From Deinococcus sp. AJ005 (lineage in GTDB: Bacteria > Deinococcota > Deinococci > Deinococcales > Deinococcaceae), in assembly GCF_009017495.1 (NCBI RefSeq), contig NZ_CP044990.1, positions 577,001-641,000 of the forward strand: a stretch of 64,000 nucleotides of DNA, in the 5' to 3' direction. The notes beneath the pieces are model-generated. The model saw only the letters and a program-made list of their open reading frames with translations. It made no database searches and was not told where the DNA came from. Below, piece by piece: positions 35,086 to 44,018 of this stretch. Position 1 is the stretch's first letter; each line of letters starts with the position of its first letter. Both the position numbers and the translations under genes were made by a program.

Positions 35086-36294
35086 TCAAGGGGTGGCCCG
35101 CATCTTCCTGCCCGTGAAGCTGAAGGCCAGCAATGCCGCGCCCACCACCAGCGCTGCACCCGCACCCCACACGAAGCCGTTGGCCGGGTGATCGGTGGGC
35201 GCGCTCAGCAGCAGTGGGCTGAGAAACTGCCCCAGAAACACGGCGCTGCTCATGCCCGCCACGATGCGCCCGCGCCACGCCGAGGGCGTGATGTCGGCCA
35301 GCCAGGTGTACAGGTTGGGCAGCACCAGTCCGCCGCCCAGCCCGGCCACGATCAGGCCCGGAACCACGGCGGCGATACTCTGCCCCTGCGACACGACGGC
35401 CCACCCCCCAGCCACCAGTCCAAAGCCCAGCGCCGCCACCTTGCGCGCATCGAAACGGCCCGAAAACCGCGAGTAGGTCAGCGAGGTGATGGCCGCCGTC
35501 AGCGTGAACGCGCCCAGCAGCAGGCCAGTGGCGGCGGGCGAGGCCCCCAGGAATTTCATCAGGAACGGCCCCTGCGCGGGCATCAGGTAAAAGATGACCA
35601 TGTAGGCCAGGGCCAGCGCGTAGACCAGCCCGATGGCGCCCCAGGCGGTTTTGCCCTCTGGCTCGTGGCTGATGGGTGCCACATGTCTGCCTCTGGGCAG
35701 CCGGAAGACCAGCGGCAGGATCAGGAGCGAGATGAAGTAGATCGCGAAGGGCGCGCGCCAGCCTACCCCGGCCAGCAGGCCGCCCAGCGGCAGCAGCACC
35801 GCGCCGCCGAAACTGGTAAAGGCGGCCTGCTGGCTCAGGAACTTGCCGCGCGCGGGGCCAGTGAACAGGTCATTGACCAGCGCTCCGCCCGCCGTCATGG
35901 TCCCGGCCACCGCCAGCCCCAGAATGACCCGGCCCACCAGCAGCGCCCCCAGCGAGGACACGATCAGGCCGCTGGCCCCGCCCAGCGCGTACAGCAGCAG
36001 CGAGCCGATCAATATCGGCCTGCGCCCGAAACGGTCGGCCAGCACGCCGCTCAGCGGGGCAGAGAGGGCAATCGCCAGCCCCACGATGGTCAGCGCCAGC
36101 TTGACCAGAAGTTCGGCGTTCGGCTGGTCGGCAAAGTGCGCCTGCATGGCGGGCAGCGCGGGCGCGATGGTGGCCCCGGACATGATGGTCAGGGCCGCCA
36201 GCAGCAGCAGCGTCAGGCGGGTAGCGAAGTCGGGCGGGGCCGCACCGGACACAGAAGATGGGGGAGTGGCAGAGGCAACGCGGGTCATTGGCAT
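35086..36294 (-). CDS. MFS transporter
   Basis: 402 residues with about twelve membrane helices. The MFS loop 2-3 motif GVLADRFGRRPILIGSLL is clear, and the loop 8-9 counterpart is RFSGRFDARKV. It resembles drug/proton antiporters of the Bcr/EmrD group. A second ATG at 36288 has a TAGTCA box 5 bases upstream and could be the true start. Confidence 0.9.
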   Translation of the reverse strand: MPMTRVASATPPSSVSGAAPPDFATRLTLLLLAALTIMSGATIAPALPAMQAHFADQPNAELLVKLALTIVGLAIALSAPLSGVLADRFGRRPILIGSLLLYALGGASGLIVSSLGALLVGRVILGLAVAGTMTAGGALVNDLFTGPARGKFLSQQAAFTSFGGAVLLPLGGLLAGVGWRAPFAIYFISLLILPLVFRLPRGRHVAPISHEPEGKTAWGAIGLVYALALAYMVIFYLMPAQGPFLMKFLGASPAATGLLLGAFTLTAAITSLTYSRFSGRFDARKVAALGFGLVAGGWAVVSQGQSIAAVVPGLIVAGLGGGLVLPNLYTWLADITPSAWRGRIVAGMSSAVFLGQFLSPLLLSAPTDHPANGFVWGAGAALVVGAALLAFSFTGRKMRATP

Positions 36295-36371
36295 GACTAT
36301 AACTTCAAAAAGTCAAGCGGTGTGTCGATTGAAGCTGAAATCAACACTGCCGCCCAGAGGGCAGTTCTCGC

Positions 36372-37898
36372 TCACGGAGCTGTTGGCGACGATGGAGGCA
36401 GCTCCGCCCCTGGCAGCACCCAGACGTTCCTGAAACTGACCTTGCTGCCGTGGTCCTGCAACACGATGGGTCCGGGCGAATCGGCCTCCGGGTCACCCAA
36501 CAGGGTGGAGGCACTCAGGGGCACGTCGTCCTGCACCTTCTCGCCGTTGAGGTACACCGTGGCGCGGGCGTCTCCGGTCTTCTGTCCATCTTCCCAGCGC
36601 GCCGCGCGGAATTCGATGTCGTAACTCTGCCATGTCCCGGACGGCAGGGCGGCGTTGCTGCGGGCGTCGTGCTGGCCGTAGATGGCCCCCAGATCATTCT
36701 GGCCCTCCAGCGTCGCCCCGAAGGAATCGAGAATCTGCACCTCGTAGCGGCCCTGGAGGTACACGCCGCTGTTGCCCCGGTCCTGCTCGGCCAGACCCGT
36801 GCGGCTGGCGGGCACCCGGAATTCCAGATGCAGCCGGAAGTCCCCGAAGCTGCCCCGCGTGCGCAGGTCATTGGTGTCCTGGGGGTCACTGCTGGGCTGA
36901 ACGGTCAGCGCGCCGCCCTGCACCGGCCACCTCACGTCGCCCCCGCGCCGGTCCTGCCAGTCGCTGTTGACACTCTGCGCGGTGCTGGAACTCCCCAGCA
37001 GCACCTGTGCGCCCGGGGGCGGGGTCAGGTAGGCCAGTGGGCGCAGTTCGATGTCGCGGTAGGACACGGCTGCGCCCTCGGCCTGGAGGGCAATGCGGCC
37101 AGCAGTCAGGGCCGAGCCGTCCGGCGCGCGCAGGTGCGTGGCCTGCGCCGCGAGTTGCCCGTTGACGATCTGCGTGGCCTCGTCGCCGGAGACCACCAGT
37201 TCCAGCGTGTTCCAGCCCGGCAGCTCCTGTACGCCGCCCGCGCGGACCATGCGCCGATAACTGTCGGCCACGTTGCTGGTGGTCACGGGCTGGCCGAGGG
37301 GGTCATATTGCAACTCCTGCGCCCCCGGATCGCGGACGGTGGCCGTCAGGTTGCTGCCGCTTAGTTGCCACAGGTCCCCGGTGCCGCCTTCCAGAATCTG
37401 AAATTCCGCGCTGGCGGGCCAGACCCTGTCGGGGCCAGTGACGTGGTACAGCACGCCCGAATCCCGCGCATCAGCCGCACGCGGCGCGAACTTCTGCTGG
37501 TCCCAGCGGTAGTGCAGCCGCAGCCGGTAATTGGCATAGCGTTTGTCAGTGAGCAGGTAGCCGAACTCGCGCTCCCCGGCGGTGGGCGCAACGTTCAGCA
37601 CGCGAAGCTCGCCGCCCTCGACTTTAAACACGCCTTCTGGATCGTTGCCCGCACCGCGCGAGGGCAGCCAGGAGGTCCAGCCACTCAGGTCCGTGCCGTT
37701 GAACAGCGGGGTCCAGGCGGTCTGGGGCTGAAGGGCGGGGGCCAGCTCATCCGCCGAATCGGGGAGTGCCGCCGTCCCCGACACCCCGGCGCAGGCCGAG
37801 AGCGTTCCGCCCAGCAGCAGTGCCAGACCGATACGGCGCACTCGCTGCCACAGCAGGTCTGTGGGGGGCGAGTGGGCAGAAGGGAAAGTGTCGGGCAT
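36372..37898 (-). CDS. lipoprotein with two DUF1080 (3-keto-disaccharide hydrolase) domains
   Basis: 508 residues from ATG 37898, which has GAGGAG upstream. A lipobox LSAC occurs at about residue 36. The first DUF1080 domain (about 60-250) starts WTPLFNGTDLSGW and contains SGVLYHVTGPDRVWPASAEFQ; the second (about 280-495) contains NSGVYLQGRYEVQILDSFG. The jelly-roll fold is linked to glucoside 3-keto-hydrolysis and laminin-like sugar binding. A surface-anchored tandem copy suggests polysaccharide processing. Confidence 0.88.
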   Translation of the reverse strand: MPDTFPSAHSPPTDLLWQRVRRIGLALLLGGTLSACAGVSGTAALPDSADELAPALQPQTAWTPLFNGTDLSGWTSWLPSRGAGNDPEGVFKVEGGELRVLNVAPTAGEREFGYLLTDKRYANYRLRLHYRWDQQKFAPRAADARDSGVLYHVTGPDRVWPASAEFQILEGGTGDLWQLSGSNLTATVRDPGAQELQYDPLGQPVTTSNVADSYRRMVRAGGVQELPGWNTLELVVSGDEATQIVNGQLAAQATHLRAPDGSALTAGRIALQAEGAAVSYRDIELRPLAYLTPPPGAQVLLGSSSTAQSVNSDWQDRRGGDVRWPVQGGALTVQPSSDPQDTNDLRTRGSFGDFRLHLEFRVPASRTGLAEQDRGNSGVYLQGRYEVQILDSFGATLEGQNDLGAIYGQHDARSNAALPSGTWQSYDIEFRAARWEDGQKTGDARATVYLNGEKVQDDVPLSASTLLGDPEADSPGPIVLQDHGSKVSFRNVWVLPGAELPPSSPTAP

Positions 37899-38104
37899 GG
37901 ATCTCCTCGAATGAAACTCGGCGGGTTCTGCTGGGATGGCAGGGGCAGGCAGAATGGCAGCGGCGGGCAGCACAGCTCACCCATGCTTCCCTACTTTAGT
38001 GAGAAGCACTGTCCAGTCCGGCTCAGATTGGGTTGGCTGACCTGATGGTTCCGTTCATTCGGCGCGCGGCCCCGGTCACAATTCCATCCGAGGCAGAACC
38101 CCAT

Positions 38105-39502
38105 TCAGGGCAGAATCTTCCCTGGATTGAGCAGTCCCGCCGGGTCCAGCAGCGCCTTGATGCCGCGCATCAGCCCCAGCGTGTCGGCGTGTTCGCGGGC
38201 CAGATAGGCGCGTTTGTGCAGCCCGACGCCGTGTTCCCCGGTGCAGGTGCCGCCGCGTGCCAGCGTCTCGGTGATCATCGCGTCGTAGACCGCGTTGACT
38301 TTTGCCCACGTTTCCGCATCGTCGGGTAGCGCGTGGAACAGCACATGAAAATTACCGTCCCCGACATGCCCCACGATGCTGGCGTCCAGTCCCGCCGCAT
38401 CTGCCTCGTGCCGGGTAAATTCCACCACCTCCGGCAACTGGTGCAAAGGTACACACAGGTCCGTGGTCATGTTGACGTGGCCGGGATTGAGTGCGGTGAT
38501 GGCGTAATAGGCGTGGTGGCGGGCCTCCCACAGTTTTGCGCGTTCCTCGGCGCTGTGGGCGGCGTGCAGGCCCATGCCCCCGCCGTCCGTGACCAGTTCG
38601 CGGCACAGGTCCAGTGCCTCGGCCAGCGCCGTTTCACTGGGAGAGGCCAGCTCGATCCACAGCGTCGGCGCTTCGGGAAAGTCGGTGCCCTTGTGAACGT
38701 TGACGGCGTGAATCTGGCGTTCGTCAATCAGCTCCAGTCGCTCGGGTTGCAGCGCCGCGGCCATGATGTCCACCGCACAGCGAGCGGCGGCCCCCAGCGA
38801 GGCAAAATTGGCCCGCAGCACCACCAGATTGGCAGGCAGCGGCCACAGCTTGACCGTCAGTTCGGTGATCACACCCAGTGTTCCTTCCGCACCGATAAAC
38901 AGGTTCTTGAGGTCATATCCGGCGCTGGTCTTCCTGGCCTTGCTGCCCACCCGGATCACCTCGCCGGAGGCCAGGGCCACCCGCAGTTCCAGCACGTTGT
39001 CGCGCATGGTGCCGTAGCGCACCGCCGCCGTGCCGCTGGCGTTGGTGGACGCCATGCCGCCCAGACTGGCCTCTGCGCCGGGATCAACGGGGAAAAACAG
39101 ACCCAGATGGCGAATCTGGCGGTTCAGTTCCGGGTAGGTCAGGCCCGGCTGCACGGTGGCCTGGAAGCCGCCTGCCGCCACCTCCAGCACGGCCTTCATG
39201 CCGCTCACGTCCAGCGACAGCCCGCCGTTTACCGGCACCACCTGTCCCTCAAGGCTGCTGCCCACCGCGAACGGCACCACCGGAAAGCCGTGTTCGGAGG
39301 CCAGTTTCAGTGCGTCCACCACGTCCGTCTCGCTCTGGGCGAACAGAACGGCGTGTGGCAGGGCAGATTCCTGGCGGCTCTCGTCGCGGCCATGCGATTC
39401 CAGGGCAGCGGCGGTGGTGTCCAGCTTCTCGCCAAAATGGGCTTTTAAGGCGTCCAGGGCGGCGGGGGAGAGGGTATCGGGGCGGGGGAGGGTGGGGGTC
39501 AT
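38105..39502 (-). CDS. FAD-linked oxidase, GlcD / D-lactate dehydrogenase type
   Basis: 465 residues. The PCMH-type FAD domain (about 40-220) has VVPFAVGSSLEGQVVPVNGG and the C-terminal FAD-oxidase domain ends in GTCTGEHGVGLHKRAYL. It should oxidise a 2-hydroxy acid such as glycolate or D-lactate. GlcE/GlcF partner genes are not here, so it may be a single-subunit D-lactate dehydrogenase. The ATG overlaps the stop of the preceding AT-rich gene. Confidence 0.9.
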   Translation of the reverse strand: MTPTLPRPDTLSPAALDALKAHFGEKLDTTAAALESHGRDESRQESALPHAVLFAQSETDVVDALKLASEHGFPVVPFAVGSSLEGQVVPVNGGLSLDVSGMKAVLEVAAGGFQATVQPGLTYPELNRQIRHLGLFFPVDPGAEASLGGMASTNASGTAAVRYGTMRDNVLELRVALASGEVIRVGSKARKTSAGYDLKNLFIGAEGTLGVITELTVKLWPLPANLVVLRANFASLGAAARCAVDIMAAALQPERLELIDERQIHAVNVHKGTDFPEAPTLWIELASPSETALAEALDLCRELVTDGGGMGLHAAHSAEERAKLWEARHHAYYAITALNPGHVNMTTDLCVPLHQLPEVVEFTRHEADAAGLDASIVGHVGDGNFHVLFHALPDDAETWAKVNAVYDAMITETLARGGTCTGEHGVGLHKRAYLAREHADTLGLMRGIKALLDPAGLLNPGKILP

Positions 39503-39948
39503 AGATCGGGAAAATATGGCTGACCGTGAGGCACAGCTTGAAAAACGAGCGTCTCAGTATTTAGCGTGTAAATTCCAATATGTTTATCCATCAAATCAGT
39601 TGCCAATCTAATTTCAGAGTGGGCATTATCTTGATAAACTTGCTTAGCCAACACAAAGCCCCAAAAATCACTCGGCTCAGCAAGAAGGTGAACAACGGGC
39701 GAATCTTCCCAAGTTTGTCCGACGCTCACGGTCTCGTCAAAACGTTGAAGGTCGCAGACCATAATTCCGCAACCGACAACAACCGCATACCGCTCATCCC
39801 AAGTGATCAGAGCCGCTTCTGGATTTCCATACATATATCCGACCTCCCAACGACGACCATTAGCATCACGGATTTCAATATATTCAAAGTCAGACCAGAT
39901 AGAATAATTGCCAGACTCAACTAATTTTCTTGACGTATCAATCGTCAT
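39499..39948 (-). CDS. AT-rich orphan gene between mutS and glcD-like gene
   Basis: 149 residues. Its start overlaps the mutS stop and its stop overlaps the oxidase start, both as ATGA. Base composition is strikingly lower in G+C than both neighbours (many AT-rich codons such as AAA, ATA and TTA), indicating a foreign origin. The protein is acidic with aromatic-rich strands (SIWSDFEYIEIRD, DFWGFVLAKQVYQ) and resembles the general style of toxin-immunity proteins, but no family is recognised. Confidence 0.75.
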   Translation of the reverse strand: MTIDTSRKLVESGNYSIWSDFEYIEIRDANGRRWEVGYMYGNPEAALITWDERYAVVVGCGIMVCDLQRFDETVSVGQTWEDSPVVHLLAEPSDFWGFVLAKQVYQDNAHSEIRLATDLMDKHIGIYTLNTETLVFQAVPHGQPYFPDL

Positions 39949-42482
39949 CTCACCACTTCCCGCTGCCAACTGTTCAATAACTCCAGCGCCTGCATCGGCG
40001 TCAGGCGGCCCAGGTCCAGCGCGGCCAGTTCGCGGGTTAGTCGGCCATCGTCGCTGCCGGTGTTCAGGGCGGTCAGCAGGCGGGCGGCGCGGGCGGTCAC
40101 GGGGGCAGGAAGGCCCGCCAGCCGCGCGACTTCCACACCGTAGCTCTGGCGGGCCGCGCCGGGGATGACCTGATGGTAGAAGGTCAGGCCGCCGCGTCCA
40201 TCGTGCGCGCTGGCATCCTCCTCGGCGGCGACGTGCAGGTTGATCAGGCCGGGATGCTCGCCTTCCAGCCGCGTCAGCTCAAAATAGTGGGTGGCAAACA
40301 GCGTGTGCGCGCCTGTCGCGTGCAGATGTTCCAGCGCTGCCTGCGCGATGGCGAGGCCGTCCAGCGTGGAGGTGCCGCGCCCCACCTCGTCCAGAATCAC
40401 CAGACTGCGGGCCGTGACGCCGTGCAGGATGGCCGCGAGTTCGGACATCTCCACCATGAAGGTGCTGCGCCCGCCGGCCAGATCGTCCGACGCGCCAATT
40501 CGGGTGTGAATGGCGTCATAGACGGGCAGATCGGCCCCGTCTGCTGGCACAAACGAGCCGATCTGGTGCAGCAGCGCGCAGATGGCAACCGTTCGCAGGT
40601 AGGTGGACTTGCCTGCCATGTTCGGCCCAGTCAGCAGCAATGTGGTGCGGCCCGCGCCCAGGATGGCGTCGTTGGGAACGAACTTGCCCCCGGTGGCCTG
40701 CTCTACCACCGGATGCCGGGCCTGAATCAATCTGGCCCCACCGCCGTCTGCGGTCTGCGGGCGTGTCCAGCCGCAGTCCACGGCGATCTCGGCCAGGGCC
40801 GCCAGCACGTCCAGTTCGGCCAGTGCGCCCGCCGCCTCCGAGAGAGCCTCCGCGTGCGCGGTCAGACCGTCGCGCAACTCGGTAAAGACTTCCAGCTCCA
40901 GCCGCCCCGCCGCCGCTTCCAGCCGGGCGATCTCGCGCTCGCGTTCACGCAGATCGGGGCGCGTAAAACGGGCGCGGTCCTTGAGGGTGGCGATCTGGCG
41001 GTAGTCGGAGGGGACTTTGGACAGGTGTGGCCCGGTGACTTCCAGGAAATAGCCGAAGACGTTGTTGAAGCCGACTTTCAGGTTGCCGATGCCCGTCCGC
41101 GCCCGCTCGGAGATTTCCAGTTCGGCCAGCCAGGCGCGGTGGCCCACGGCCCCGTTTCTCAGCTCGTCCAGTCCACCGTGGAAGCCGTCGCGGATCAGCC
41201 CGCCGTCCCCGGCGCGGATAGGCGGATCGTCCACCAGTGCGGCGCGGATGCGGGTCACGACTTCAGGCAGTCCGGCGAGGCGGGCGCGGACGCCGCCCAG
41301 CAGCCCGTCCAGTCCGTCCAGCAGGCGCACGGCTTCTGGCAGCAGCTCCAGCGTGCGGGCCAGCGAGGCGACTTCGCGCGGGGTGGCGCGGCGGGTGGCG
41401 ACTCTGGCCGAGAGGCGTTCCAGATCGTGCGCGCGGTACAGCAGTGAGCGCACGCCATTTCGCAAGTCGGCGGCGCGGGTCAGGGTTTCCACGCTGTCCA
41501 GGCGGGCGCGGATGCTCAACTCGTCCAGCAGGGGCGCACGCAGCCAGGCCCGCAAGCGTCGCCGCCCCCCCGCCGTGCGTGTTTGAGACAGCACGTCCAT
41601 CAGCGTGACGCCGCCCGGAGCCTGCGCGGTGAACAGTTCCAGCGCCCGCACCGCCGCCTCGGGCAGGCGCATATGCGCCCCCGGCTCAAAGCGCACCGCG
41701 CGGCGCACCATCCCCAACTCGCCCTGCTGCGTCACCCGCGCGTAGCCCAGCACCGCCCCGCAGGCCCGACGCAGCGCCGCCGAGGTCAGGCTGCCCGGCA
41801 CCTCGCCCAGCACGGCCTTCAGCTCGTCACAGCAGCCCGCCTCCTCAAAGTTGGCGGGGGAGAGCATCACCGGAAAACGGGTCTGGAAGTCCGAGAGCAG
41901 CGCCGGATTTCCCGACAGTTCGGGGGCCAGCAGCACCTCGCGCGCCCGCCAGCGCGACAGTTCGTCGTACAGCGCCGAGCGGGTGTGGAAGGCAGCACAG
42001 CGGAATTCGCCGGTACTCACGTCCAGCAGGGCCAGCGCGTAGCCGTCCCCGGTGGCTACCGCCGCCAGATAGTTCTCGTCGGCGCTGAGATGCCGCTCCT
42101 CGGTGACGGTGCCGGGGGTCAGCAGTTGCGTGACCTTGCGCTCCACCAGGCCGCTGCCGGGTTCCTCCACCTGATCGGCCACCGCCACGCACACGCCCGC
42201 CGCCAGCAACCGCTCCACGTTGTTGTCCAGCGCCCGCAGCGGAATCCCAGCCATCGGCGTGCTGAAATCCCGGCTGCTCTTGTGGGTCAGCGCGATTCGC
42301 AGCAACCGGGCGGTACGTTCGGCGTCCTCACCGAAGGTTTCGTAGAAGTCGCCCACCTGAAACAGCAGGATGGCGTGCGGGAGCTGCGCGGCCACCTCGT
42401 CGCGCATCTTCACGTACTGCTCCAGCATCGGCGGCAGCGCCCCGTTCCCGGTTCCCTTCAACACGTTCTGAGCCACCCGCAT
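39945..42482 (-). CDS. mutS: DNA mismatch repair ATPase MutS
   Basis: 845 residues from ATG 42482; an ATG at 42518 would add 12 residues but contains the TATGCT box that probably drives this start. The mismatch-reading F-x-E motif is in DFYETFGEDA, the clamp and core follow, and the ATPase has Walker A GPNMAGKSTYL, Walker B LVILDEVGRGT and the signature STFMVEMSE. It recognises mismatches as a dimer and signals to MutL. The stop overlaps the following orphan gene. Confidence 0.96.
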   Translation of the reverse strand: MRVAQNVLKGTGNGALPPMLEQYVKMRDEVAAQLPHAILLFQVGDFYETFGEDAERTARLLRIALTHKSSRDFSTPMAGIPLRALDNNVERLLAAGVCVAVADQVEEPGSGLVERKVTQLLTPGTVTEERHLSADENYLAAVATGDGYALALLDVSTGEFRCAAFHTRSALYDELSRWRAREVLLAPELSGNPALLSDFQTRFPVMLSPANFEEAGCCDELKAVLGEVPGSLTSAALRRACGAVLGYARVTQQGELGMVRRAVRFEPGAHMRLPEAAVRALELFTAQAPGGVTLMDVLSQTRTAGGRRRLRAWLRAPLLDELSIRARLDSVETLTRAADLRNGVRSLLYRAHDLERLSARVATRRATPREVASLARTLELLPEAVRLLDGLDGLLGGVRARLAGLPEVVTRIRAALVDDPPIRAGDGGLIRDGFHGGLDELRNGAVGHRAWLAELEISERARTGIGNLKVGFNNVFGYFLEVTGPHLSKVPSDYRQIATLKDRARFTRPDLREREREIARLEAAAGRLELEVFTELRDGLTAHAEALSEAAGALAELDVLAALAEIAVDCGWTRPQTADGGGARLIQARHPVVEQATGGKFVPNDAILGAGRTTLLLTGPNMAGKSTYLRTVAICALLHQIGSFVPADGADLPVYDAIHTRIGASDDLAGGRSTFMVEMSELAAILHGVTARSLVILDEVGRGTSTLDGLAIAQAALEHLHATGAHTLFATHYFELTRLEGEHPGLINLHVAAEEDASAHDGRGGLTFYHQVIPGAARQSYGVEVARLAGLPAPVTARAARLLTALNTGSDDGRLTRELAALDLGRLTPMQALELLNSWQREVVR

Positions 42483-42542
42483 ATGGGGGGCAGCATAGCG
42501 GGCGCGGCTGGCGGGCATGGAGAGCTGGGCGGCAATGGCCCG

Positions 42543-42570
42543 AAAAAAACCCGCGCCGGATGGGAGCGGG
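42543..42570 (-). terminator. terminator of the small 42.6-kb gene
   Basis: Minus strand CCCGC-(11)-GCGGG followed by seven T, placed between the small gene and mutS; a wider GAGCGGG/CCCGCTC stem lies just before it. Confidence 0.8.
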
Positions 42571-42635
42571 TGGTGCTGTGTATTCGTGTATTCGTGGCCC
42601 GCTCACATCTGATGACGAGATTTTACGTCTTGGCC

Positions 42636-42812
42636 CTATACGTCGCAACCGAAGGCACGTAACAGGTCAAGCTCGGTGATGGGCGGCGCGCCGGAACGGG
42701 GTGAGGTGGCCAGGCCATGCTGATGGTCAGACTGGTTCAACAGCACGGGGACCATCGGGGCGGCGCGGACGGGGCTGAAGAGGGAACGAAAACGGCGAAT
42801 CCAGACATTCAT
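42636..42812 (-). CDS. small stand-alone protein of unknown function (58 residues)
   Basis: From ATG 42812 the frame reads MNVWIRRFRSLFSPVRAAP and ends ITELDLLRAFGCDV. GAGGTG stands 6 bases before the ATG, an ideal ribosome site. A TACAGT -10 box is at 42846-42851 on the minus strand and a U-tailed terminator follows the stop, so promoter, ribosome site, frame and terminator agree. No family is recognised; the amphipathic basic N-terminus could contact membrane or nucleic acid. Confidence 0.6.
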   Translation of the reverse strand: MNVWIRRFRSLFSPVRAAPMVPVLLNQSDHQHGLATSPRSGAPPITELDLLRAFGCDV

Positions 42813-43003
42813 GTCAGACACCTCGCTAAATTGGACCTGGGACAGACTGTAGTGGGGAACCTCTCAAAATTTTCTGACTGTGTGAATTTTACGGCTCTCA
42901 GTCACTGTTTTACTGCATGCCATCTTTCAGTAAGCGTCACCCAGGGTTGGTTTTTTGGTCATGCGGCTCTCAAGGTGGCTCCAGTCCCGTAAAATGCGGC
43001 ATC

Positions 43004-43345
43004 ATGGCCTACGATTCCCGCATGGGTTACGACCCGGACCGCAAATTGACCGACGGCGACGTGCATGACCTCAAACCCGCCGGATGGTGGGGCGATGACG
43101 GTCTGCTGTTCCGCGAATTCACCTTTGACAGTTATCAGGCCGGGGTGGATTTCGCCGTGCAGGTGGCGGCGCTGGCCGAGGAACGGGGACACCACCCGGA
43201 CATTCACATTTTTTACAGGCGGGTCAAGCTCAACTACTTCACCCACGATGCGGGCGGCGTGACGGGGGCGGATATCGCGGGCGCGCAGGCGGTCAACGAT
43301 CTGTTTGATCTGGCAGCCAGACCCGAAGGTGGCGCGGAGGGTTGA
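43004..43345 (+). CDS. pterin-4a-carbinolamine dehydratase
   Basis: 113 residues of the PCD/DCoH family. The signature RGHHPDIHIFYRRVKLNYF and the THDAGGVTGAD segment carry the active-site histidines and proline. It recycles oxidised pterin cofactor after aromatic amino acid hydroxylases, or acts on molybdopterin precursors. A TAAAAT box ends 8 bases before the ATG. The stop overlaps the start of the next gene (TTGA). Confidence 0.9.
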   Translation: MAYDSRMGYDPDRKLTDGDVHDLKPAGWWGDDGLLFREFTFDSYQAGVDFAVQVAALAEERGHHPDIHIFYRRVKLNYFTHDAGGVTGADIAGAQAVNDLFDLAARPEGGAEG

Positions 43346-43839
43346 AACTCAGCATCCCCGACGCCGATACCCTGTGGGACAGTCTGCCGCCTATGCGGCG
43401 GCACCAGCAGATGTTGACCGTGGGGCCAGAGCATCTGGACGAGATGGACCATGTCAACAACACGGTGTATCTGGTGTGGTGCGAGGGGGTGGCCCGTGCC
43501 CACGCGGACCGGCTGGGCATGGGTACAGGGGCGCTGCGTGCGCTGGGGGCGGTGCCGGTGGCGCGGCAGCATGTGATCAATTACCACCGTCCGGCGCTGC
43601 TGGGGGACCGGGTGCGCGTCCGCACGGCGCTGACCGTTCATGCGGGGCTGCGGAGTGTGCGTGCCTACACCATTGACCGCCTGAACAGCAGCGACCCAGC
43701 GGACCTCGGCGTTCGGCTGGCCGAATGTCAGACCGAATGGGTCTGGGTGGACCCTGTGACAGGCCGCCCCCGCCGCGCCCCCGCCGAGGTGATAGACCGC
43801 TTCGGCTTCGGGGTTCAGCAGCTTCACGAGAGGCAATAA
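43342..43839 (+). CDS. acyl-CoA thioesterase, hot-dog (4HBT) fold
   Basis: 165 residues starting at TTG 43342 inside the preceding stop. The 4HBT signature HLDEMDHVNNTVYLVWCEG (Asp/His-x-N near residue 35) is clear. It probably hydrolyses acyl-CoA thioesters; it is co-translated with the pterin dehydratase for no obvious reason. Confidence 0.88.
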   Translation: MKLSIPDADTLWDSLPPMRRHQQMLTVGPEHLDEMDHVNNTVYLVWCEGVARAHADRLGMGTGALRALGAVPVARQHVINYHRPALLGDRVRVRTALTVHAGLRSVRAYTIDRLNSSDPADLGVRLAECQTEWVWVDPVTGRPRRAPAEVIDRFGFGVQQLHERQ

Positions 43840-44018
43840 AAAATGAGACTTTTACCACGTCCCTGACGAACAACAGGAACACTGTACTCGGGTTCTGCCT
43901 GCGGATGGCCCAGCGCTCGCTTTGCCCGGCTCGACAGAGCGTAATCCCTGCTCTACCCAATCAAGAAAAATAGGCATTTTGTTGCATTCCCAACAGTTAA
44001 AGTCCAGAATAGAGGTCT

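Noticed and set aside
35188..36624. Long plus-strand frame opposite the MFS gene
   Set aside because: Gln/Arg/His-rich shadow; no domain and no promoter.
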